This document shows positions 17,079-24,398 of a stretch of 38,803 bases of DNA, piece by piece (positions within the stretch are counted from its first letter, which is position 1; every line of letters begins with the position of its first letter). The stretch is from DATCZS01 sp036525795 (GTDB taxonomy: Bacteria; Actinomycetota; Acidimicrobiia; Spongiisociales; ZC4RG35): contig DATCZS010000063.1 in NCBI GenBank assembly GCA_036525795.1, positions 1 to 38,803 of the forward strand, given 5' to 3'. Made by a program: the position numbers and the translations under genes. The notes beneath the pieces are model-generated. The model worked only from the letters and a program-made list of their open reading frames with translations, was not told the origin of the DNA and made no database searches.

Positions 17079-17084
17079 TACCAT
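17079..17084 (+). promoter_or_regulatory. -10 element of the FHA-domain gene
   Basis: TACCAT ends 7 bases before ATG 17092. It lies in the 31-base gap after gcvH. Confidence 0.5.
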
Positions 17085-17091
17085 CACCCCC

Positions 17092-17547
17092 ATGATGTGC
17101 CCGAGCTGTGGATCAGAGGTCTCGCCCGGGTCGTCGACCTGCGCGCAGTGCGGCGTCCATCTGGAGACCGACCCGACCGTGATGTTCGTGCCGGTTTCGG
17201 CCCAGCATCCCGCGTTGACGCGGGACGAGGCGGCCGACGTGGAAGGTTTCGCCGGCCATGCGCTGGTGGTGGAACGGGGCCCGCAGGCCGGAATGACGTA
17301 TCTTCTGACGAGCGACTCGACCTCGGTCGGCCGCCACCCGGACTCCGACATCTTCCTCGACGACGTGACCGTGTCCCGTCACCACTGCCGCTTTCTGGCC
17401 GAAGGCGACGCGATCGTGGTCGAAGACTCGGGCTCCACCAACGGCACGTATGTGAACGGCTCGCGGGTCGATCGCGCGGCGCTGGCACCGGGCGATGAGG
17501 TGCTGATCGGACGGTTCCACCTGATCGTCGCTCATGGCGATGGCTGA
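17092..17547 (+). CDS. Zinc-ribbon FHA-domain protein (GarA/OdhI-like)
   Basis: A 151-residue protein. Residues 3-20 form a zinc ribbon (C3-x2-C6, C17-x2-C20); a linker follows with ETDPTVMF (25-32); then comes a forkhead-associated domain with GRHPDSDIFLDDVTVSRHH (80-98) and GSTNGTYVNG (114-123). The FHA part closely resembles GarA of mycobacteria and OdhI of corynebacteria, which bind and inhibit 2-oxoglutarate-metabolising enzymes until phosphorylated in an ETTS-type motif. Position after gcvH and before MerR is the same as for garA. The zinc ribbon is not part of GarA as I know it. T26 or T29 could be a phosphosite; that is inference. Confidence 0.88.
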   Translation: MMCPSCGSEVSPGSSTCAQCGVHLETDPTVMFVPVSAQHPALTRDEAADVEGFAGHALVVERGPQAGMTYLLTSDSTSVGRHPDSDIFLDDVTVSRHHCRFLAEGDAIVVEDSGSTNGTYVNGSRVDRAALAPGDEVLIGRFHLIVAHGDG

Positions 17548-18250
17548 ATGGCGGTCTGACGCAGAGGGGGGCCGGGGGGCCGAGGAAGCCTTGTCGATCG
17601 GCGAAGCGATCGGGTTGCTCCGAGAGGAGTTCCCTGACGTCTCGGTATCCAAGCTCCGGTTCCTCGAATCGCAGGGTCTGCTCAGCCCGGCCCGTTCGGA
17701 CGGGGGATACCGGCAGTTCGACCCCCACGATCTCGACCGGATCCGGTTCATCCTCCGCCAGCAGCGGGATCACTTTCTTCCGCTCAAGGTGATCAAGTCG
17801 AAGCTGACCCTCTGGGAGCGGGGCGAGGAGGCCGGCGGTGAGAAGTCGACCGTCGCCACCGGCCTGCTCGAACCCGACCAGGACCACCTGACCCGCAGCG
17901 AACTGACCCGGAGATCGGGACTGACCGACGGTCAGGTGGAGTCTCTCGTCGAACACGGGCTCATCGAACCGGAGGCCGGTGACCTCTTTCCAATCGCCTC
18001 CATGACCGTGGCCATCGAGGCTCGGGCGCTCTTCGGGCAGGGACTCGAGGCACGGCACCTCCGGGCGATCCGGCACGCGGCAGAACGCGAAGCCGATGTG
18101 CTGGCTCAGCTGACCGCCACCCTGCGGCGCGTGCGCAACTCCGAGGCGCGTGAGCAGGTGCGCAACCTCCTGGAGGCTGCCGGAGAGTCCATGATCGCGG
18201 TCCACCGGGCGATCCTGGTGTCGGAGCTGCGGAAGCTGATCGAGAGCTGA
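17534..18250 (+). CDS. MerR-family transcriptional regulator (Rv1828-like)
   Basis: A 238-residue regulator. The N-terminal MerR helix-turn-helix starts at about residue 21 (LSIGEAIGLLREEF, VSVSKLRFLESQGLLSP, GYRQFDPHDLDRIRFILRQQ). The long C-terminal part has no cysteine-rich metal site, and may sense another ligand or a protein. The chain length and place directly after a GarA-like gene match Rv1828. The start overlaps the FHA gene by 14 bases; ATG 17540 is an alternative. Its stop shares a base with the next start (TGATG). Confidence 0.88.
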   Translation: MAMAEWRSDAEGGRGAEEALSIGEAIGLLREEFPDVSVSKLRFLESQGLLSPARSDGGYRQFDPHDLDRIRFILRQQRDHFLPLKVIKSKLTLWERGEEAGGEKSTVATGLLEPDQDHLTRSELTRRSGLTDGQVESLVEHGLIEPEAGDLFPIASMTVAIEARALFGQGLEARHLRAIRHAAEREADVLAQLTATLRRVRNSEAREQVRNLLEAAGESMIAVHRAILVSELRKLIES

Positions 18251-19329
18251 TGAAACGCTCCGTGCTGGCCGTCATGACGGTCCTCGTGTTCTGGTCGAGC
18301 GCTCTCGGCGCCGAGGCGAGACCGCTGCTGCCGATCGAGAGACTGCCGATTCCGCCTCCGCCCGAGGTGACAGCAGGGAGCTGGGTGCTGTTCGACCAGA
18401 GCGTCGGCGTAGAGCTGGGCGTCCTCGGCGGCGACGACGAGCGTTCGATGGCGTCGACGACGAAGATCATGAGCGCCCTGGTGGCCTACGAGCTCGTGCA
18501 AGCGGGCCAGCGCACCATCGTCAGCACCCGGGCAGACCGTGTCGGTGAGGCGGAGCTCGGACTGGTGGCAGGCGAGTCGATCGAGCTCCGGCCGTTGATC
18601 GACGGACTGCTGATCCGCTCTGGAAACGACGCGGCCATCGCGGTCGCGGAGGCGATCGGGGGGAGCGTGGAAGGGTTCGTGGCATTGATGAACCAGCGTG
18701 CCGCGGACATGGCGCTTGCGCACACGAGCTTCGCCAATCCGCACGGCCTGGACCAGCCAGGCCACTACTCGAGCGCCCGCGACCTGCTGACGATGGCTGT
18801 GACCGCCATGGACGATCCCCGCTTCGCACAGGCAGTGGCAACCCGTCGGATTCGGCTTCCGGACGCGCCAGACGGCACCGAGCGGATTCTCGAGACCACC
18901 AATCGACTCCTCTTTGACTATCCGGGGGCGATCGGCGTCAAGACCGGCTACACCCTCTCCGCAGGCCTCGTACTGGTGGCCGCCGCGGAACGGGACGGAA
19001 GGCGGCTGTACGCGGTGGTGATGGGGTCCGAAGGAGAGGGCGGGCACTTCGAAGATGCCAGAAGGCTCCTCGACTACGGATTCGATCAGCTGCGCGTGGT
19101 GCCGGCCGTGACGCAGGGGGCCTCCTTCCGACTGGTCGACAGCGCGGAGGTCGATCAGATGACGGCACAGGCGGGCCTGGAGACGTTGATACACACGGCC
19201 GCCATGGCACGTACCGGTCTCCTGCCGGAGCCGCCTGCGGTGGAAACCCCCGAGGTGGTGGCTCTGAGCAGCCGACAGCTCCCCGACCTGGCCTCCGCGT
19301 TCGGGTGGTTGCTGGAGGGTCTCAGATGA
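18250..19329 (+). CDS. D-alanyl-D-alanine carboxypeptidase (S11 family)
   Basis: A 359-residue low-molecular-weight penicillin-binding protein. It has an N-terminal signal sequence (about residues 1-23) and all three serine-transferase motifs: S69-T-T-K72, S124-G-N126 and K231-T-G233. It trims the terminal D-Ala of peptidoglycan pentapeptides outside the membrane. The C-terminal part (after about residue 275) is shorter than in E. coli PBP5, and I do not see a clear amphipathic anchor. Start ATG 18250 overlaps the MerR stop and the stop overlaps the phosphoribosyltransferase start (ATGA). Confidence 0.92.
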   Translation: MKRSVLAVMTVLVFWSSALGAEARPLLPIERLPIPPPPEVTAGSWVLFDQSVGVELGVLGGDDERSMASTTKIMSALVAYELVQAGQRTIVSTRADRVGEAELGLVAGESIELRPLIDGLLIRSGNDAAIAVAEAIGGSVEGFVALMNQRAADMALAHTSFANPHGLDQPGHYSSARDLLTMAVTAMDDPRFAQAVATRRIRLPDAPDGTERILETTNRLLFDYPGAIGVKTGYTLSAGLVLVAAAERDGRRLYAVVMGSEGEGGHFEDARRLLDYGFDQLRVVPAVTQGASFRLVDSAEVDQMTAQAGLETLIHTAAMARTGLLPEPPAVETPEVVALSSRQLPDLASAFGWLLEGLR

Positions 19330-19892
19330 GCAACGACGCTGTCGTGGAGGCGATCTCGGAACACGACCTGATGACTCGCATCGGAGAGTTGCGCGCTGCG
19401 ATCTCCGACGACTACCAGGGCCGCCGCCCGGTGTTCGTCGGGGTCCTGTCGGGAGCCCTGTGGTTCCTGACAGACCTCGTCAGGGGGATGGCAGTCGCGC
19501 TGGAAGTCGACTTCCTGCTCCTCAATCGGTTCGGTGAGGGCGGGAGGATCCGAATTGCCATGGACACCGCGACTCCGTTGACGGGCCGGCACGTGATTCT
19601 GGTGGAGGACATCGTCGACACGGGCCTGTCTCTCACCGTGTTGCGCAGAATGCTCGAAGATCGTGACGTCGCCTCGCTGTCAGCAGTGGCGCTCGTCGAC
19701 AAGACCACCAGACGGCTGGTGGACGTCCCCGTCGAATACCGGGGTTTCGAGGTGGGAGACGAGTATCTGGTGGGATACGGTCTGGACGACCGCGGCTACT
19801 TCCGCAACCTGCGTTCGCTCTGGGCTGTGCTCGACCTTCCGGCGTTCCGGGCCGACCGGGATCGCTTCGCCGCCGTGATGCGGGGCAGCTGA
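19326..19892 (+). CDS. hpt: Hypoxanthine-guanine-type phosphoribosyltransferase
   Basis: A 188-residue enzyme of the type I phosphoribosyltransferase fold. The PRPP-binding motif is VILVEDIVDTGLSLT near residue 96, preceded by a VGVLSGALWFLTDLVRG loop and followed by the base-binding KTTRRLVDVPVEYRGFEVGDEYLVGYGLD, which matches Hpt proteins. It would recycle hypoxanthine or guanine with PRPP to IMP or GMP. The start ATG 19326 overlaps the carboxypeptidase stop; upstream in-frame starts lie inside that gene. The usual partners tilS and ftsH are not adjacent here. Confidence 0.9.
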   Translation: MSNDAVVEAISEHDLMTRIGELRAAISDDYQGRRPVFVGVLSGALWFLTDLVRGMAVALEVDFLLLNRFGEGGRIRIAMDTATPLTGRHVILVEDIVDTGLSLTVLRRMLEDRDVASLSAVALVDKTTRRLVDVPVEYRGFEVGDEYLVGYGLDDRGYFRNLRSLWAVLDLPAFRADRDRFAAVMRGS

Positions 19893-19898
19893 TAACCT
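19893..19898 (+). promoter_or_regulatory. -10 element of the DUF151 gene
   Basis: TAACCT directly follows the hpt stop and ends 6 bases before ATG 19905. Confidence 0.55.
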
Positions 19899-19904
19899 GA
19901 CCGA

Positions 19905-20402
19905 ATGGGTGTCGACGTTCCGATGGACATCACAGGAGTTCGGATGGAGCTGCCCTCGAACACGCCGATCATCCTGCTCAGGGAGCAAGGTGGAGAGCGA
20001 TTCCTGCCCATCTGGATCGGACCCGTGGAGGCCATGGCGATCAGCGCCGCCATCGACGGAGTCGCTCCTCCCCGTCCTCAGACCCACGATCTCCTCACCT
20101 CCGTCATCGACGGCCTGGGTGCGGCGGTGAGCCGGGTCGTGGTCACCGAGCTGCGCGACAACGTGTTCTTCGCCGATCTGGTGCTGGAGGTCGACGGCCG
20201 TGAAGTGGTCGTGTCCGCCCGTCCTTCAGACGCCGTGGCACTGGCGGTGCGCACGGGCTCCCCGGTGTTCGCCAGGACCGATGTGCTGGACGAAGCAGGG
20301 ATCGAGATTCGCGAAGAGGAGGAAGAGGCGGAGATCGAGCGCTTTCGTGAGGCGCTCGAGGACATGACCGTCGAGGACTTCCTCGGCGAAGACCTGGAGT
20401 GA
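19905..20402 (+). CDS. Bifunctional nuclease family protein (DUF151)
   Basis: A 165-residue protein of the DUF151/BFN family. Recognisable are the strand-rich start (ITGVRMELPSNTPIILLRE), FLPIWIGPVEAMAISAAIDG, RPQTHDLLTSVIDGLGAAV and VSARPSDAVALAVRTGSPVF. The C-terminal 35 residues are strongly acidic. Plant BFN1 members have DNase and RNase activity; activity of bacterial members is largely unproven. In M. tuberculosis the relative (Rv1829) sits between two MerR genes, as here. Its stop overlaps the next start (GTGA). Confidence 0.9.
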   Translation: MGVDVPMDITGVRMELPSNTPIILLREQGGERFLPIWIGPVEAMAISAAIDGVAPPRPQTHDLLTSVIDGLGAAVSRVVVTELRDNVFFADLVLEVDGREVVVSARPSDAVALAVRTGSPVFARTDVLDEAGIEIREEEEEAEIERFREALEDMTVEDFLGEDLE

Positions 20403-21391
20403 ACGTCACTTCGCGGCTACGCGCAGGTCTGGTCGGACTGCTGGTGCTTCTGGTCACCGGCACGGCCGGGTACGTGGTGATCGAGGATGCCTCGCCGATC
20501 GACGCGTTCTACATGGTGGCGATCACCATCACCACGGTCGGCTTCGGTGAGGTGTTCGAACTCTCCGGTGGGGGTCGCGCCTGGACCGTGTTGATCATGG
20601 TCTTCGGACTGGGTCTGTTCTTCTACACTGCCGGAGCGGGAATCGAGCAACTCTTCGTCTATGGAGCGTCGCGCCGTCGTGCGAGAGCGATCAGAGTGAT
20701 CGAACAGATGTCCGACCACGTCATCCTGTGCGGATTCGGCCGGGTGGGTCGCGGTGTGCTGGAGAGTCTGCAGCGTCGCGACGTCGACGTGGTCGTCGTC
20801 GAGCGCGACATCGAGGCGGTGGAGCAGGCCGAGCTCGCCGGCGCGGTCGGGGTGCTGGGGGATGCCACCCACAACGAGGTCCTGCTCGAAGCGGGTATCC
20901 AGCGAGCGCGCGCCCTCGTGTCGTGTGTCACCGAGGACGCCAACAACCTCGTGATCGTGTTGTCCGCGCGTTCCATCCGCGACGACCTGCACATCGTGTC
21001 ACGGGCCAGTGAGAGCGAGTGGGACGACAAGCTGCGCCTCGCCGGGGCCGATCGCGTGGTGACTCCCCAGAAGGTCGGCAGCGAACGGCTGGCGGCGATG
21101 GCGGTGGAGCGCAGCGTGGCCGAGATGTTCGACGTCGTGGTGGGGGGGCGGGCGCTCGAGTTCGCCGTGGAAGAGCTGAAGGTCTCGGCGGACAGCCCCG
21201 TTGTCGGCTCCACCATCAGGGACTCTGCGATTCGTGAGCAGAGTGGGGCGCTGATTCTCGCAGTCGAGGATCAGCGGACCGGGACCATGCACGCCCCATC
21301 ACCGGATCACCTGCTGCGCGGCCACGAGACGGTGATCGTGGTCGGGAGCCACGATCAGGTCGAGGCAGCGGCCCGCATCCTCGAAGGCTGA
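20399..21391 (+). CDS. Potassium channel with RCK (TrkA-N) domain
   Basis: A 330-residue channel with two membrane helices around a pore. Residues 9-26 form helix 1, the selectivity filter is TVGFG at 46-50, helix 2 is about 62-80. The cytoplasmic part is a Rossmann-type RCK_N domain (ILCGFGRVGRGVLESL, then VVVERD, GDAT, then LVSCVTEDANN) plus an RCK_C domain (about 245-330). Such channels are gated by ligands such as Ca2+ or nucleotides bound to the RCK ring. The GTG start overlaps the DUF151 stop, implying coupling. This gene is not part of the Rv1828-Rv1830 set. Confidence 0.92.
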   Translation: MNVTSRLRAGLVGLLVLLVTGTAGYVVIEDASPIDAFYMVAITITTVGFGEVFELSGGGRAWTVLIMVFGLGLFFYTAGAGIEQLFVYGASRRRARAIRVIEQMSDHVILCGFGRVGRGVLESLQRRDVDVVVVERDIEAVEQAELAGAVGVLGDATHNEVLLEAGIQRARALVSCVTEDANNLVIVLSARSIRDDLHIVSRASESEWDDKLRLAGADRVVTPQKVGSERLAAMAVERSVAEMFDVVVGGRALEFAVEELKVSADSPVVGSTIRDSAIREQSGALILAVEDQRTGTMHAPSPDHLLRGHETVIVVGSHDQVEAAARILEG

Positions 21392-21406
21392 GTTTTCCAC
21401 AGGTTG

Positions 21407-21436
21407 TTGACAACGCGCGAGCGAATTGGGTAGCTT
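21407..21436 (+). promoter_or_regulatory. Promoter of the second MerR gene
   Basis: A perfect TTGACA (21407-21412), an 18-base spacer and TAGCTT (21431-21436). Initiation near 21443 would give a leader of about 80 bases containing the inverted repeat at 21452-21467. Confidence 0.6.
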
Positions 21437-21451
21437 GCCGCCGACTGTGGA

Positions 21452-21467
21452 ATTACGATGCTGTAAT
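21452..21467. promoter_or_regulatory. Inverted repeat ATTAC-N6-GTAAT, candidate MerR operator
   Basis: Perfect 5-bp A+T-rich arms around GATGCT, 16-31 bases downstream of the -10 and 59 bases before the MerR start. It stands out in G+C-rich surroundings. Binding by the encoded MerR is inference. Confidence 0.45.
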
Positions 21468-21526
21468 CGTGGTCGGATCGCGGGTGGGGCGACCGATCTC
21501 GACGAGGCCGGGAGGTGAGTGTGACG

Positions 21527-22021
21527 ATGTCGATACATGCCGAGCTCGACGGACGCGGCTACCGGGCGCCGCAGGTGTGCCGCTTGGTCGGGATCACCTA
21601 TCGCCAGCTCGACTACTGGGCGAGGACCGACCTGCTTCGGCCCTCGCTCCAGGACGCGAGCGGATCGGGCTCGCAGCGTCTCTACTCGTTCACCGATCTC
21701 GTGCAGCTGAAGGTGGTCAAGCGCCTGCTCGACGCCGGCATGTCGCTCAAGCGCATCCGGTCGGCGGTGGAGATCCTCCGCAACCAGCTGGTGACAGACC
21801 AGCCGTTGGCAGACGTGACGCTGCTCTCCGACGGACAGACGATCTACGCCGCCCACTCCGCCGACGAGGTGGTCGACGTGTTCCGCCGCGGCCAGGGCGT
21901 GTTCGGAATCGCAGTGGGTCCCGTGCAGGAAGAGGTCGCCGGGGCACTGTTCACGCTCCCCGCCGGGGAATACGAGGAGACGGGCGCCGTTGCGTCAGGA
22001 GCGGTCGCGGAGGCTACCTGA
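21527..22021 (+). CDS. MerR-family regulator (Rv1830-like)
   Basis: A protein of 164 residues if started at ATG 21527. The N-terminal MerR domain is clear: YRAPQVCRLVGITYRQLDYWARTDLLRPS, then QRLYSFTDLVQLKVVKRLLDAGMSLKRIRSAVEIL. The remaining 80 residues have no recognised effector domain. GTG 21515 and GTG 21521 are possible starts; a GGGAGG ribosome-binding site at 21510-21515 overlaps the first, so the later ones are more likely. Position after DUF151 (with a channel gene inserted) matches Rv1830, a regulator linked to growth and antibiotic recovery in mycobacteria. The stop overlaps the next start as CTGA. Confidence 0.85.
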   Translation: MSIHAELDGRGYRAPQVCRLVGITYRQLDYWARTDLLRPSLQDASGSGSQRLYSFTDLVQLKVVKRLLDAGMSLKRIRSAVEILRNQLVTDQPLADVTLLSDGQTIYAAHSADEVVDVFRRGQGVFGIAVGPVQEEVAGALFTLPAGEYEETGAVASGAVAEAT

Positions 22022-22461
22022 CAAAGCTCGCCACCACCGAGGACGACACGGTCTTCGCTCACAACAGTGAGCGTCAGTTCGCGTCGCTTCTCGACTTCTA
22101 CGGGATCCCGTGGGCATACGAGCCGCGCAGCTTCCCGATCGCCTGGGATCGCCACGGGCAGCCTTCCCAGTTCTTCACCCCCGACTTCTACCTTCCCGAC
22201 GACGATCTGTACATCGAGATCACCACGATGAGCCAGAAGCTCGTCACGAAGAAGAACCGCAAGGTGCGGCGGGTGAGAGAGCTCTACCCGGAGATCGACT
22301 GCAAGATCCTGTATCAGCGCGACTATCTCCACCTGGTCGTCAAGTACGGCCTCGAGCATCCCGACCACCTCGGCACCTCGATGCCCACCCGCATGCCTGG
22401 ACCGCCCAAAGTCACCCGGCTGAACGACCGCGGGACTGCGGTGGCCGGCGACCAGACGTGA
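22018..22461 (+). CDS. Nuclease-like protein (PD-(D/E)xK-type fold suspected), CTG start
   Basis: A 147-residue frame with no ATG, GTG or TTG between the upstream gene and its first conserved-looking residues. CTG 22018 overlaps the MerR stop as CTGA and is preceded 4 bases upstream by GGAGG (22009-22013), so I infer a CTG start. E18, then FTPDFYLPDDDLYIEIT with P55-D56 and E67, followed by lysines K74, K78 and K79, resembles the PD-(D/E)xK nuclease core, but the ExK lysine is T69. Small proteins of this look next to gcvT are, to my knowledge, uncharacterised. Its stop overlaps the gcvT start (GTGA). Alternatives are a frameshifted extension of MerR. Confidence 0.7.
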   Translation: MTKLATTEDDTVFAHNSERQFASLLDFYGIPWAYEPRSFPIAWDRHGQPSQFFTPDFYLPDDDLYIEITTMSQKLVTKKNRKVRRVRELYPEIDCKILYQRDYLHLVVKYGLEHPDHLGTSMPTRMPGPPKVTRLNDRGTAVAGDQT

Positions 22462-23507
22462 ACTCGCCCCTCCACGAGGCTCACCGGCGGCTGGGAGCCC
22501 GGTTCGTGACATTCGGGGAGTGGGAGATGCCCGTGCAGTACACCTCCGTGCTCGAGGAGCACATGGCGGTGCGACAGCACGCGGGATGGTTCGACGTCTC
22601 CCACCTGGGCCGGTTCTCGGTCACCGGGACGGAGGCGACACCGGTGCTGCGGAGTCTCCTCACGAACGACGCCGCCACGCTCGAAGCCGGAAGGAGCCAG
22701 TACTCGCTGATGCTCGACGAGCGCGGCGGCATCCTCGACGATCTCATCGTGTGGAAGTGGGCGGACGACGAGTACTGGGTGCTGCCCAACGCCGCCAACC
22801 ACGAGCTCGTCATGCGGGCATTCGCCGGGAGCGGGCGGGAGGTGACGGTGGAGGACCTGCGTCCGCCGACCGTTTCTGTGGCGATCCAGGGGCCTGAGGC
22901 GACCGACCGCATCGAACGGCTCCTGGGTTTCGCTCCCCGTCGGTTCCGAACCGCTCGGGGTGAGTTCGACGGAAGGCCGGCGTGGGCTGCGGGTACCGGG
23001 TATACCGGCGAGCGCGGGGGAGAGGTGGTCGTGCCCCTGGCATCTGCGCCCGCGCTGGTCGCAGGATTGGCGGAAGGGGAAGTGACACCTTGCGGGCTCG
23101 CAGCCCGCGACACGCTTCGACTCGAGGCGGGCCTACCGCTGTGGGGTCAGGACATGGACTCCTCCACGACACCACTCGAAGTGGGGCTCGAGTTCGCGGT
23201 GGACTTCGACCACGAATTCGTGGGAAGACCAGCCCTGGAAACCCAGCGGGATGAGGGAGTGCCCCGGCACCCGGTGGCGTTTCGCACCGAGGGTCGCAGG
23301 ATCCCCCGCCACGACATGGCGCTGAGGGCGGGGACGTCCACGGGCAGCGTGACCAGCGGGAACTTCAGCCCGGTTCTGGGGTGTGGGATCGGGATGGGAC
23401 TCATGCGCGGAGCTGCCGACGGCCCCCTCCAGCTCGAGCTCCGGGGCGAGTGGGTCGGCGTCGAGGAAGTCCGGCCTCCGTTCCACCGCACCGGCCTGGC
23501 CGGCTGA
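22458..23507 (+). CDS. gcvT: Aminomethyltransferase, glycine cleavage T protein
   Basis: A 349-residue tetrahydrofolate-dependent enzyme that takes the aminomethyl group from lipoyl-GcvH, releasing ammonia and forming methylene-THF. Family motifs in order: AGWFDVSHLGRFSVTG, SQYSLMLDERGGILDDLIV, TGYTGERGGEVVVP, CGLAARDTLRLEAGLPLWGQDM and VTSGNFSPVLGCGIGMGL. Length is close to E. coli GcvT (364). Starts at GTG 22458 overlapping the nuclease-like gene. A YgfZ-type relative is less likely because the SGNFSPVL region and C-terminal domain are complete. Confidence 0.9.
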   Translation: MNSPLHEAHRRLGARFVTFGEWEMPVQYTSVLEEHMAVRQHAGWFDVSHLGRFSVTGTEATPVLRSLLTNDAATLEAGRSQYSLMLDERGGILDDLIVWKWADDEYWVLPNAANHELVMRAFAGSGREVTVEDLRPPTVSVAIQGPEATDRIERLLGFAPRRFRTARGEFDGRPAWAAGTGYTGERGGEVVVPLASAPALVAGLAEGEVTPCGLAARDTLRLEAGLPLWGQDMDSSTTPLEVGLEFAVDFDHEFVGRPALETQRDEGVPRHPVAFRTEGRRIPRHDMALRAGTSTGSVTSGNFSPVLGCGIGMGLMRGAADGPLQLELRGEWVGVEEVRPPFHRTGLAG

Positions 23508-23541
23508 GCGGTCTGGCAGACTGGGCGGTCTGGCAGACTGG
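23508..23541. repeat. Tandem 17-bp duplication containing palindromes
   Basis: GCGGTCTGGCAGACTGG occurs twice head to tail, beginning the base after the gcvT stop. Each copy holds the 11-bp palindrome GTCTG-G-CAGAC (23511-23521 and 23528-23538). The pair ends 19 bases before the hydrolase start. Confidence 0.9.
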
Positions 23542-23560
23542 AGGAGAACGGGAGGGTGCA

Positions 23561-24397
23561 ATGATCCACAGTGTGGCGACCCCCGGCATCACGGTCGGCG
23601 GAGTGCATGAGTTGCGGCGGACGTGGCAGCCCCACTCCGACCCGGCCGCAGAGGTCGTCCTCGTGCACGGACAGGCCGAGCACTCGGGGAGGTACGAGCA
23701 CGTCGGGTCTCTGCTCGCCGAGGGTGGCCTGGCGGTACACGGGTTCGATCTGGTCGGCCACGGAGCCTCAGGCGGCCGGCGCGGCGACATCGACGACTGG
23801 TCGATATTCCTCGATCAGATTCAAGAACACGTGGAGAGGGCGCTCGGCACGGGTCGCCCCACGGTGCTCTTCGCCCACTCGTCGGGGCCGCTGATGTGTC
23901 TGGAGTACGTCCTGTCGGAACGCCCCGGCCCGGATCTGTGTGTCTTCAGCGCACCTGCCCTCCGTGTTGCGGACGACCTCAGGACGCGCCTTCTGCGGCC
24001 CATCGTTCCGCTGCTGGCGTCGCTCTTTCCGACGCTGGCGCTGCGGGCCCCGGTGCGACCGGATCAGCTCTCCCGGGACCCGTCGGTGGGGGAGGCATAC
24101 GTGTCGGATCCGCTGATACACCGGCCCGTCACCTTCCGATACGCCCACGCGTATCTCGAGGCGCAGGACCGGGTCAGCGCACATCTCGCTGGACTCTCCG
24201 TTCCAACCCTGGTACTTCAGGGGGGCATGGACATGATCGTGCCGCCCGAGGTATCGGTCGAACTCGGCGAGCTTCCCGGTGTCGAGCGCAGGGTGTATCC
24301 GACGCTGCGCCACGAGGTCTACAACGAACCCGAGGGCCCAGAACTCGTCGCCGAGGTGCTTCGCTGGATCGAGGAGCGACTCGCGAATCCGGCGTGA
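23561..24397 (+). CDS. Alpha/beta hydrolase, monoacylglycerol-lipase-like
   Basis: A 278-residue alpha/beta hydrolase of the Hydrolase_4 group. The oxyanion-hole region is HGQAEHSGRYEHVGSLLAEGG (around 36-56), very like monoacylglycerol lipases; GFDLVGHGASGG follows. The nucleophile is S107 in AHSSG, where the first position of the usual GxSxG is alanine. The acid is probably in GGMDMIVP and the histidine in LRHEVYNEP. Start ATG 23561 follows a GGGAGG site. Substrate is likely a lipid ester, unproven. It is convergent with adenosine deaminase, the stops separated by a single base. Confidence 0.85.
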   Translation: MIHSVATPGITVGGVHELRRTWQPHSDPAAEVVLVHGQAEHSGRYEHVGSLLAEGGLAVHGFDLVGHGASGGRRGDIDDWSIFLDQIQEHVERALGTGRPTVLFAHSSGPLMCLEYVLSERPGPDLCVFSAPALRVADDLRTRLLRPIVPLLASLFPTLALRAPVRPDQLSRDPSVGEAYVSDPLIHRPVTFRYAHAYLEAQDRVSAHLAGLSVPTLVLQGGMDMIVPPEVSVELGELPGVERRVYPTLRHEVYNEPEGPELVAEVLRWIEERLANPA

Positions 24398-24398
24398 T

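Noticed and set aside
21393..21401. TTTTCCACA, resembling a DnaA box
   Set aside because: A single near-match just after a stop codon; no cluster, no dnaA/dnaN neighbours, so no origin.
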